Positions 35,668 through 43,089 of a DNA stretch of 46,484 bases are shown here, piece by piece (the first letter of the stretch is position 1; each line of letters starts with the position of its first letter). The position numbers were made by a program, and so were the translations under genes. Below the pieces are notes generated by a model, which ran no database searches, was not told the origin of the DNA, and was given only the letters and a program-made list of their open reading frames with translations. The stretch is from Bacteroidales bacterium (GTDB taxonomy: Bacteria > Bacteroidota > Bacteroidia > Bacteroidales > VadinHA17), in assembly GCA_009877105.1 (NCBI GenBank), contig WXFD01000011.1, positions 1 through 46,484 of the forward strand, in the 5' to 3' direction.

Positions 35668-37386
35668 ATGATAGAATTCATATTAGAGATCCCTTTAACC
35701 AAAAAGATTACCGGGCTTTCAGAATTGTTTGTTAAAAAGCCCGTTGTTGAGTTGCATTCTGATAATGAATTTTATGAATTCATCGCCTGGGGAGATCCGG
35801 TTGTGATTAACGGTTTCCGGGAAAGATTTCATCAGGACAAATCAATTGAGTTTATTATAAATAATCTTTACGGACATTATTATTATCTTCTCTTAAATAA
35901 GGTTTCCGGAAGTATTTCCATGGGAAACTCGCTCTTCAGCCTGCTTCCGGTCTATTACAGTGTTAGCACGGATAAAATCTTTTTCTCCGAAAATGCCCTG
36001 CCTCTCGGAAAACATCTTGCCAAAAGTAAAATCAACAAAAGATTTATTCTTGAGACTTTGCTTTTCAATTATCCTCTTTTTAATGGAAGCATATTTGAAG
36101 AAATAAATCTTCTGCCGTCAAACTCATATTTCACAATAGAAAAGGGCAAATCCCATATCAGGAAGCATACCCGCATTGAAAACCTGTTCGGGAAAAACCC
36201 TGTTCCATGGAAGAAATCCGTTAATCAAATGACCGGTACATTTCTGGATGCAGTAAAAAAATACCTGCCTGAAAAAAAATATGCAACCGCGCTTACGGGA
36301 GGATTTGACGGAAGAACCCTTACAGCCTCTGGTTTATACTTTGGAAGGGACATTTCTGCATATTCATTCGGAAGCCGGTCATCATGGGATACCGAAATAG
36401 CAGGATTGCTTTCCGAGAAAGCCGGGATACCATATATAAAAATAGAATTGAACGATGATTATGTAAAAACGGCCAGCCTTGACTGCGGCAGGGAGTTTAT
36501 ATTGAATTCATCCGGAACCGCGACATTTGCCCGGGCTCATTATCTTCACGCGGCAAAATTACTTTCAGAACAATTTGAACATATAATCACAGGAAATTTC
36601 GGCAGTGAAGTTTTCAGGGCATTGCATGTCACCGGTACTGTAATGTCAAAACATTCAATAAGCATGTTCGATTCAGAATCCCCTGATGATTTTTTTAAGG
36701 TTATTGAATCCGGTGATGAAAATAAAATCCTGATTGAAAGCGCTTTCAAAAATGAGTGGAACAATCTTAAAGAAGGCATATTAAACCTTCCGTGTTTCAA
36801 TCAGGCTTATTCGGGACTGACAAAAAACCAACGGTTTTACGTGTTTGTTTTCGAGGAGATGTTCAGGAAATATTTTGGAGCCGAAATGATAAATCAGTTC
36901 CGTTATATTAAAAACAGAACACCATTTCTGGATATTGAATTTTTAAAAGAGATCTTTAAAACTGAACTGGCCGGGATACATTCGGATTTCTTTGAACATA
37001 GTCCCTTTAAGAGATACAAGGGACAGGTACTCTATGCACACATAATCAAAAAAGCATACCCTGATTTTGGTAAAATGCTTACGGATAAGGGGTATAAACC
37101 AAATGATCTCATTCATCCCCTGGGAAAGTTAAATATTGCAAAAGGATACTTGAAAAAGATAATGAGGAAAACCACACCTGATTTTGACCCCTATTCAGTT
37201 AACCGTGCATGGGAGTACAATAAAAACATCTGGCAAAAAGTACCCATCCCGGGTGATTTGTTCAATATAAAAAGTCTTGAGGAACTTCCCAAAGAGATAT
37301 TATTTAAGGTTTTAAGTTTATCATATTTTGTTGATTCTTTACCGCAAAGGCGCGAAGACGCAAAGGAAATTCACTTAGCGCCTTAG
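35668..37386 (+). CDS. Asparagine-synthetase-like amidotransferase
   Basis: 572 residues. The C-terminal half is AsnB-like: a PP-loop LTGGFDGRT at 209-217 that deviates from SGGxDS (Asp213 is kept, Ser is replaced by Gly/Arg), then SFGSRSSWDTEIAGLLSEKAGIPY. The N-terminal third is a worn class II amidotransferase domain (LNKVSGSISMGNSLFSLLPVYY) with no N-terminal Cys. Proteins of this kind adenylate a carboxylate and join an amine. With no glutaminase, free ammonia or an amino-sugar amine would be the acceptor. The last 15 residues (LPQRREDAKEIHLAP) and the TAG stop are read from a family D repeat. Confidence 0.83.
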   Translation: MIEFILEIPLTKKITGLSELFVKKPVVELHSDNEFYEFIAWGDPVVINGFRERFHQDKSIEFIINNLYGHYYYLLLNKVSGSISMGNSLFSLLPVYYSVSTDKIFFSENALPLGKHLAKSKINKRFILETLLFNYPLFNGSIFEEINLLPSNSYFTIEKGKSHIRKHTRIENLFGKNPVPWKKSVNQMTGTFLDAVKKYLPEKKYATALTGGFDGRTLTASGLYFGRDISAYSFGSRSSWDTEIAGLLSEKAGIPYIKIELNDDYVKTASLDCGREFILNSSGTATFARAHYLHAAKLLSEQFEHIITGNFGSEVFRALHVTGTVMSKHSISMFDSESPDDFFKVIESGDENKILIESAFKNEWNNLKEGILNLPCFNQAYSGLTKNQRFYVFVFEEMFRKYFGAEMINQFRYIKNRTPFLDIEFLKEIFKTELAGIHSDFFEHSPFKRYKGQVLYAHIIKKAYPDFGKMLTDKGYKPNDLIHPLGKLNIAKGYLKKIMRKTTPDFDPYSVNRAWEYNKNIWQKVPIPGDLFNIKSLEELPKEILFKVLSLSYFVDSLPQRREDAKEIHLAP

Positions 37387-37393
37387 CGGTTAA
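37341..37393. repeat. Family D palindrome, left arm plus short right arm
   Basis: The left arm ACCGCAAAGGCGCGAAGAC plus six bases (37341-37365) lies inside the preceding coding sequence. A short degenerate right arm ends at 37393. The better partner of the left arm is the sequence after the small gene at 37798-37822, where 23 of 25 bases pair. Confidence 0.85.
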
Positions 37394-37403
37394 ATCTTAT
37401 AAC

Positions 37404-37790
37404 ATGCAAAAGCAGGAGTTTGAGAATTACACGAAAGAGATACTTGATTCATCAATAATGGTTCACAAGGATATGGGACCAGGACTGCTTGAATCAGTTT
37501 ATCAATATTGTCTCGTTGAGGAACTAAAATCACGTAATGTATTTGTCGAGGAACAGGTTTCAGTGCCACTTTTTTATAAAGGGAGGATACTTGATAAGGA
37601 TTTTAGGATCGATATACTGGTGGCAAAAGAAATAATCATTGAACTCAAAGCTGTTGAAATCCTTCTGCCTGTTCATGAAGCGCAGATTATTTCATATCTG
37701 AAACTTGCAGATAAACGCTTGGGATTTCTTATTAACTTCAATGTTCCGCTCCTCAAATCCGGATTCAAAAGATTTGTAAATAATTACTGA
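37404..37790 (+). CDS. GxxExxY protein (PD-(D/E)XK-like superfamily)
   Basis: 128 residues with GLLESVY as the GxxExxY motif (about residues 28-34) and a D...ExK core, FRIDILVAKEIIIELKA, at about 67-83. It fits Pfam PF13366/TIGR04256, whose activity is unproven. It is a distant paralogue of the 6205-6594 gene (same length and motif order). It lies between complementary family D arms (37341-37365 and 37798-37822), so in a transcript it would form the loop of a stem. Confidence 0.88.
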   Translation: MQKQEFENYTKEILDSSIMVHKDMGPGLLESVYQYCLVEELKSRNVFVEEQVSVPLFYKGRILDKDFRIDILVAKEIIIELKAVEILLPVHEAQIISYLKLADKRLGFLINFNVPLLKSGFKRFVNNY

Positions 37791-37797
37791 TTTAAAA

Positions 37798-37822
37798 CTT
37801 AGCGTCTTCGCGCCTTGGCGGT
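37798..37822. repeat. Family D right arm carrying the next start codon
   Basis: 25 bp (CTTAGCGTCTTCGCGCCTTG plus GCGGT) whose reverse complement matches 37341-37365 with two mismatches. The first two bases of the GTG start at 37821 lie in the end of this arm. No left arm accompanies it on this side of the gene. Confidence 0.88.
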
Positions 37823-38894
37823 GAAAAAAATAAAGGTAATCATATTACGAAACGAGCTCGAAGATGATCACAATCTTTGGATAAAGGCTTGTGATGACTT
37901 CAATGATCAGCTTGAATACAGAGTGGTAAATCTGACATCAAATGACTGGCTTGAAGAAATCCGGAAGGCGCCGTTTGATGTGCTGTTGGCTAAACCCGGT
38001 GGACTCACCGCTCCATTCAAACAGCTTTACGACGAACGCATCTATATCCTGAGAGTTGTGCTTGGATATAAAATATTCCCGTCACCATTGGAAATCTTTA
38101 TTTACGAGAACAAGCGCTTCCTCTCGTCATGGCTGAAAGCAAACAACATACCTCACCCGAACACGGATGTGTTCTATGATTCGGGTGAAGCCCTGGATTA
38201 CATCCAATCGGCAGCTTACCCGTTTGTGGCCAAAACGAATATCGGCGCCTCGGGCAGCGGGGTTAAAGTTATCAGATCAGTTTCTGAAGCAAAGGAATAT
38301 ATTGAAGAAACATTCAGGGGCAGAGGTGCCCCACAGCGCACGGGCCCGAACAGAGATAGCGGGGGATTCATTAAAAGGGGATTTCATTACATGATTCACC
38401 CTTCAGACATCTCCAAAAAACTCAGCATTTACAAAACGAAAGCTTCCAACAGACAAAAAGGTTTTGTGATCTTCCAGAAATATATAGAGCATGAATTTGA
38501 ATGGAGAGTTGTAAGGATTGGAAACAGCTTTTTTGGACATAAGAAACTGAAAACGGGAGAAAAAACCAGCGGTTCATTACTGAAGAACTATGATGACCCG
38601 CCGTTGGCGATTCTGGATTTTGTTAAAGAGATCACCGATAAGTACGGGATGTACAGTCAGGCTGTAGATATTTTCGAAGACGGGGGTGAAGGGTATCTCG
38701 TTAATGAAATGCAATGCATATTCGGGCAGAGCGATCCGTACCAGATGCTTGTTGGCGGTAAACCGGGCAGGTATTGTTATTTAAATAACAACTGGGTTTT
38801 TGAGGAAGGGGATTTTGCGAAAAATGCATGCTTTAATCTGAGAGTGGAATTTGTAATAAATGATTTATTAACCGCGAAGTCGCAGAGACGCTAA
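37821..38894 (+). CDS. ATP-grasp domain protein
   Basis: About 357 residues with an ATP-grasp core: YPFVAKTNIGASGSGVKVI (glycine-rich lid) at about 134-152, FVIFQKYIEHEFEWRVVRIG with the acidic and Arg ligands, GHKKLKTGEKTSG, and AVDIFEDGGEGYLVNEMQCIFG for metal binding. It likely ligates a carboxylate to an amine; substrate unknown. I chose GTG 37821 (MKKIKVIIL). A TTG six bases upstream is also in frame. Both candidate starts and the last residues (TAKSQRR) with the TAA stop lie in family D repeats, so each end of this gene is set by repeat DNA. Confidence 0.82.
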   Translation: MKKIKVIILRNELEDDHNLWIKACDDFNDQLEYRVVNLTSNDWLEEIRKAPFDVLLAKPGGLTAPFKQLYDERIYILRVVLGYKIFPSPLEIFIYENKRFLSSWLKANNIPHPNTDVFYDSGEALDYIQSAAYPFVAKTNIGASGSGVKVIRSVSEAKEYIEETFRGRGAPQRTGPNRDSGGFIKRGFHYMIHPSDISKKLSIYKTKASNRQKGFVIFQKYIEHEFEWRVVRIGNSFFGHKKLKTGEKTSGSLLKNYDDPPLAILDFVKEITDKYGMYSQAVDIFEDGGEGYLVNEMQCIFGQSDPYQMLVGGKPGRYCYLNNNWVFEEGDFAKNACFNLRVEFVINDLLTAKSQRR

Positions 38895-39206
38895 GGACGC
38901 TAAGCAAATCCCTAACACCCTGGCGTCTTAGCGGTGAAAGGAGAAAAGTAACCGCGGAGTCGCAAAGGCGCAAAGGACGCAAAGAAGATACTTAGCGCCT
39001 TAGCGTCTTAGCGGTGAAAAAAGAAAAAAAACAACGGAGACTCAAAGATCGCAAAGTGAAATCTTGGCGCCTCAGCGTCTTGGCGGTGAAAAGAAAAATT
39101 AACCGCGGAGTCACGAAGGCGTATAGGTTGCAAAGGGAAATCTTGGCGCCTTAGCGTCTTGGCGGTGAAAAGAGAAATTTAACCGCTAAGGTGCGAAGAC
39201 GCAAAT
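38871..39206. repeat. Family D palindrome array, 4 units plus a half
   Basis: Units begin at about 38871, 38951, 39031 and 39102, with a lone left arm at 39182 (period 70-80 bp). Each has an ACCGCGGAGTCGCAAAGGC-type left arm and a CTTAGCGTCTTGGCGGTGAA-type right arm with an AT-rich middle. The 340-nt gap contains nothing else and ends 28 nt before the next gene. Confidence 0.93.
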
Positions 39207-39234
39207 TGAAATTGATTTGATTTTTTGAGGATAG

Positions 39235-40170
39235 ATGAAAGTACTTTTTGTTTCGAGCGGGAGAAAAGGGGTTGTAGGCGATGTGGTCAGAAACCAGGGG
39301 AGTTCATTAGAGAAAGCAGGCATTGATCTGGATTACTTTATAATAAAGCCCGGCATCTGGGGATATATCGGCAGCATTCCGAAACTCCGGAAGGTGTTTC
39401 TTAAGGGAAGCTATGACCTGGTACATGCACATTACAGCTTGAGTGGATTTGTTGCCAGGCTGGCAGGATGCAGACCGCTGGTCGTTTCCCTGATGGGTTC
39501 CGATATTTATACTTCACTATTTTCACGGCTGCTCATCAGGCTCTTTTCTCGATATGGATGGGATGAGACATTGGTAAAAACACGGCAGATGAAAGAACTT
39601 ATCGGGATTGCCAACGTACATATAATTCCTAATGGTGTTGATATTGAAAAATTCAAACCGGTTCCGAAGGAAATTGCCAGGCAATATATAAGATACAATG
39701 GAGATAAAAAGCTGGTGGTTTTTATAGCTGGTAAGAACCGGCCTGAAAAGAATCTTGATTTAGCTTTGAATGCGATTAAACTTATTAATGATTATAACAT
39801 TTATTTTCAGCATGTTTATAATGTTGTCAATGATGAAATTCCATATTACATGAATGCTGCTGATGTGCTTCTGCTGACCTCTTATCATGAAGGTTCGCCA
39901 AATGTCATTAAAGAGGCCATGGCCTGCAATTGCCCGATTGTAGCAACAGACGTGGGTGATGTCCGGCAAATTATCGGGAACACCCGAGGTTGTTACATAT
40001 CTACTTCTGACCCGGGTGACGTAGCAGATAAAATAAAAAAAGCTCTGGATTTTAATAACCGAACAAATGGCAGGGAAGTGATAAATTCACTGGGCCTGGA
40101 TTCCGGAACAATTGCACGGAAGATAGTTGCATTGTATAGTGAAGCTCTTAAAAGTAAAAAAACCAGTTGA
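39235..40170 (+). CDS. Family 4 glycosyltransferase, short form
   Basis: 311 residues with a GT-B fold. LVHAHYSLSGFVARL and IIPNGVDIEKFKP lie in the acceptor and linker parts, VVFIAGKNRPEKNLDLAL opens the donor half, and SYHEGSPNVIKEAMACNCPIVATDVG gives the E-x7-E pair. It is shorter than most GT4 enzymes (about 360-400), mainly because of a compact donor domain. It lies 12 nt before the next gene. Confidence 0.9.
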   Translation: MKVLFVSSGRKGVVGDVVRNQGSSLEKAGIDLDYFIIKPGIWGYIGSIPKLRKVFLKGSYDLVHAHYSLSGFVARLAGCRPLVVSLMGSDIYTSLFSRLLIRLFSRYGWDETLVKTRQMKELIGIANVHIIPNGVDIEKFKPVPKEIARQYIRYNGDKKLVVFIAGKNRPEKNLDLALNAIKLINDYNIYFQHVYNVVNDEIPYYMNAADVLLLTSYHEGSPNVIKEAMACNCPIVATDVGDVRQIIGNTRGCYISTSDPGDVADKIKKALDFNNRTNGREVINSLGLDSGTIARKIVALYSEALKSKKTS

Positions 40171-40182
40171 AGTCTGACTCAA

Positions 40183-41175
40183 ATGAGGGTTCTTATTAAC
40201 TCAGAGATTCACCGGTCAGCCTGGGAGGATTTACTGAAAACAAGTAACTATGTCACACCATTTCAAACGCTTGATTTTTACAGGTTTTATAATTCTGTCC
40301 CAGGGTCCTCAGCCATTGCATTTGGTGTTGAAAGATCTGACATTCTTCTGGCACTGGCAGTGGTTACATTGCAAAAAGAAAAAGGCATAAAAGCATATTT
40401 CTCAAGGCGTGCTATTATTTACGGCGGTCCTCTCATGGTGGAAGGGGAGGGTGAAGCCCTCGGACTTTTACTGGAGACAATCAACGGGTTTCTGAAGAAT
40501 AAAACCATTTACATGGAAACCCGGAATTTTTGTGATTATAGCTTTTATAAAGATCTTTTTGCAGAATATGGATGGAGTTATCAGCCTTATCTTAATTATC
40601 GCGTGGATTGCAGGTCATGTGAAACAGCGTGGTCAAGGCTCAATGATAACCGCAGGCGTCAGATAAAGAAGGCGCTTAGAAACGGAACAACGGTCAGGGA
40701 GGCATCTTCACTGGCAGAAGTACGTCAGTTTTACAGAATACTGCATGAATTGTATTCCCGGAAAATTAAAAAGCCTCTCCCGGAAATTGGATTTTTCGAA
40801 TCTTTCTACTCCAGTTCGGTGGGAAAGTACTTACTGGTTTTTTTTAACGATAAGGTTATAGGTGGGATAATGTGTCCCATTCTGCCCGGTAAGTCAATTT
40901 TCGAGTTTTATATCTGTGGCCTCGACCATGAATACAGGGAAGCCAGCCCCAGCGTGATGGCAACTTATTCAGCGATCGAATATGGATGTAATAACGGTTT
41001 GGACTATTTTGACTTCATGGGAGCAGGTAAACCTGATGAAAATTATGGCGTTCGTAAGTTCAAGGAAAGATTCGGGGGACAATTGGTTGAACACGGGCGA
41101 TTTATTAAAATCAATAACATCTTCTTATACAGGCTCGGGAAGTTTTCAATATCACTTTTAAGCAGGCTTAAATAA
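40183..41175 (+). CDS. FemAB-like acyltransferase (GNAT superfamily)
   Basis: 330 residues. LNDNRRRQIKKALRNGTTVREA is the basic helix typical of FemAB/Acetyltransf_6 proteins. GGIMCPILPGKSIFEFYICGL...SPSVMATYSAIEYGCNNGLDYFDFMGAG is the conserved C-terminal fold. It probably transfers an acyl or aminoacyl group to an amino sugar. It is the second member in the window, after 10405-11352. Its TAA shares a base with the next ATG (TAATG at 41173-41177). Confidence 0.85.
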   Translation: MRVLINSEIHRSAWEDLLKTSNYVTPFQTLDFYRFYNSVPGSSAIAFGVERSDILLALAVVTLQKEKGIKAYFSRRAIIYGGPLMVEGEGEALGLLLETINGFLKNKTIYMETRNFCDYSFYKDLFAEYGWSYQPYLNYRVDCRSCETAWSRLNDNRRRQIKKALRNGTTVREASSLAEVRQFYRILHELYSRKIKKPLPEIGFFESFYSSSVGKYLLVFFNDKVIGGIMCPILPGKSIFEFYICGLDHEYREASPSVMATYSAIEYGCNNGLDYFDFMGAGKPDENYGVRKFKERFGGQLVEHGRFIKINNIFLYRLGKFSISLLSRLK

Positions 41176-42257
41176 TGAGGGTCCTGATTGATATCGGCCA
41201 CCCTGCCCATGTGCACCTTTTTCGTAATTTTGCTCATGATATGATTTCCAGCGGGCATGAGATTCTCTTTACATGCAGGGAGAAAGAGTTTGAAATTGAT
41301 CTTCTTTCGCATTATAAACTTCCGTTTGAATCCTTGGGGAAGAAACCCGGCTCGGTGACAGGAAAATTAACGGGACTTGTAAAATTCGACTGCAAATTAT
41401 ATTCGGTTGCAAAGAAATTCAAGCCGGATTTATTCCTGAGTCATGGCTCTTATTATGCTGCTCATGTTGCTTTTCTAACAAATAAACCTCACATTGCTTT
41501 TGAAGATACCTTTAATTTCGAACAAGTTTGGCTCTATAAACCATTTTCCAAGGTAATACTGACTGCTGATTATGATCATCCTCTTAAATCAAAAAAAGTT
41601 ATATCTTTTAGTGGTTACCATGAATTAGCTTACCTGCATCCGAAAAGATTTACCCCAAATAAATCTATATTTAAGAAGCTAGGTTTAGAGGAAAATGATA
41701 AATATGTCATTATTCGTTTTGTATCCTGGAAAGCCAGTCATGACATTGGTCACAAAGGGATCAGTTATGACTCTAAAATTAAAGCAATAAAAGAATTTTC
41801 CAGATTTGCCAGAGTATTCATCTCATCAGAAGCAGATTTGCCCGAGGAGTTAAATCAATTTAAGATCAGGATTTCGCCTCATTACATGCACGATGCTTTA
41901 GCTTATGCATCACTTGTTTGGGCTGAGAGCTTTACAATGCCTGCAGAAGGCGCTGTTCTGGGAACACCCTCCATTGTTATACACAATACAAAAAGCTTGT
42001 ATTTAGATGAGCTTAGTAAAAAATACGGACTTTGTTTTATTTATTCAGAATCAGAACAAGATCAGATATCTGCAATTAAAAAAGGGATGAGCCTGTTGGA
42101 AGATAACGAGCTTAAGACTGAATGGGCGTTACGCCGTGATAGAATGTTTGAAGACAAAATTGATGTTACATCATTTATTGTCTGGTTCATTGAAAACTGG
42201 CCGGAGAGTTTCAGGATTATGAAGGAGGATCCGGGGTATCAGGAGCGTTTCAAATGA
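41175..42257 (+). CDS. DUF354-family glycosyltransferase-like protein
   Basis: 360 residues beginning MRVLIDIGHPAHVHLFRNFA, the hallmark start of DUF354 (PF04007). Shared with the 15090-16157 paralogue are KASHDIGHKGIS and the late ESFTMPAEGAVLGTPSIV region. It is presumed to be a GT-B sugar transferase with an uncharacterised donor. It is the last gene of the polysaccharide cluster. The stop TGA is followed after 6 nt by the family C heptamer array. Confidence 0.85.
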   Translation: MRVLIDIGHPAHVHLFRNFAHDMISSGHEILFTCREKEFEIDLLSHYKLPFESLGKKPGSVTGKLTGLVKFDCKLYSVAKKFKPDLFLSHGSYYAAHVAFLTNKPHIAFEDTFNFEQVWLYKPFSKVILTADYDHPLKSKKVISFSGYHELAYLHPKRFTPNKSIFKKLGLEENDKYVIIRFVSWKASHDIGHKGISYDSKIKAIKEFSRFARVFISSEADLPEELNQFKIRISPHYMHDALAYASLVWAESFTMPAEGAVLGTPSIVIHNTKSLYLDELSKKYGLCFIYSESEQDQISAIKKGMSLLEDNELKTEWALRRDRMFEDKIDVTSFIVWFIENWPESFRIMKEDPGYQERFK

Positions 42258-42263
42258 TAAACC

Positions 42264-42347
42264 GGTATTCGGTATTCGGTGATCGGTATTCGGTGTTCGG
42301 TATTCGGTATTCGGAAACCGGTATTCGGTGTTCGGTATTCGGTATTC
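42264..42347. repeat. Family C heptamer array, 12 units
   Basis: Twelve unbroken 7-bp units, mainly GGTATTC with GGTGTTC, GGTGATC and GGAAACC variants. It leads directly into the 36-bp linker and then the family A array. Unlike the other family C copies this one is one-directional. Confidence 0.93.
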
Positions 42348-42383
42348 GGCAAAGCAGCAACTAAACTAAATCAAAAATATAAC
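42348..42383. repeat. Right copy of A/C linker
   Basis: A non-repetitive 36-bp junction (GGCAAAGCAGCAACTAAACT then AAATCAAAAATATAAC) between the family C and family A arrays. It is found inverted at 26178-26213. See the left copy for the alignment. Confidence 0.88.
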
Positions 42384-42537
42384 CCAAAACTCGAAACTTT
42401 GAACCTTAAACCCGAAACCCGAAACCCGTAACCCGAAACTCGAAGCCCGAAACCCGAAACCCGAAACCCGAAACCCGAAACTTTGAACCTTAAACCTTAA
42501 ACTCGAAACCCTAAACCCGAAACACTGAACACTGAAT
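42384..42537. repeat. Family A heptamer array, 22 units
   Basis: Twenty-two unbroken heptamers. Twenty end in AAC (CCGAAAC, TTTGAAC, CTTAAAC, TCGAAAC, CCTAAAC and others); one unit reads TCGAAGC and the last is ACTGAAT. It runs to 3 nt before the truncated ATPase remnant. Confidence 0.93.
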
Positions 42538-42540
42538 ACA

Positions 42541-42696
42541 GGAAAATACTCCCTTCTTTCGTTTTGGGCAGTCAGCACCGTATTCTGCACCCTCAAGCGT
42601 CTGGTTAAGAAAGGCATGGTCATCAAAGAAGAAAGCGGTTATTTCATCGATGACCCCTTCTTCAGCAGATGGATCCGCCTCAGACGCAACGCCTGA
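42541..42696 (+). pseudogene. 3' remnant of an AAA/archaeal-type ATPase gene
   Basis: An open frame of 51 codons ending TGA 42694-42696 reads GKYSLLSFWAVSTVFCTLKR...GMVIKEESGYFIDDPFFSRWIR. This matches the C-terminal winged-helix tail of the ATPase_2 (PF01637)-type proteins, which typically end TLKRLVKKGLI...DPFFxxWL. There is no start codon or ATPase domain. The upstream part is cut off exactly where the family A array ends. I infer a deletion or insertion breakpoint at 42538-42541. Confidence 0.65.
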
Positions 42697-42699
42697 CAC

Positions 42700-42836
42700 C
42701 CGACAGCGAAGCTCCCGACCCCAAGACAGCAAAGCTTCAAGACGGCGCTTAGCCTTAGACTTCCAAGACAACGCGAAGCGTCAGACCCCAAGACAACGCG
42801 CAGTGCAAGACCTTAGGACGACGCGAAGCGTCAGCT
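42700..42836. repeat. GC-rich degenerate repeat (CAAGACAACGCGAAGCGTCAG type)
   Basis: Repeated words such as CCAAGACAACGCGAAGCGTC, CCCCAAGACA and GACGACGCGAAGCGTCAG occur in a GC-rich stretch right after the ATPase remnant. It is unlike families A to F. It contains short open frames with no recognisable protein. From 42837 to 43089 the sequence turns AT-rich. I see no gene there and only an unproven promoter region for the next gene. Confidence 0.6.
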
Positions 42837-43089
42837 AATATGCAGCGTCCCTCCGGGACCCGGCGAAGCCATACCCATTGTTGTTGCAAGGCTATTTTCC
42901 CATTCGTCAAAATCTAATGCGTCTTTAGGTAAAATGGCGATAATAAACCAGTAATAATACCGTTAATAAATGTGCATCTAAAATAAGTATTGCCTATTGA
43001 TTGGAATTATACGCGTTTAATTGGTTTTTTATCAGTTTCGGTCTGTGATACAGGCCGATCTATTATTAAGAGGCAATATACAAACTGGT

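Noticed and set aside
42366..42626. Minus-strand frame with FRVSGFGF repeats
   Set aside because: Same cause as at 92-280: heptamer repeat read as protein.
42650..42838. Small + strand open frame in GC-rich repeat
   Set aside because: It has repetitive composition, no homologous pattern, and overlaps the ATPase remnant in another frame.
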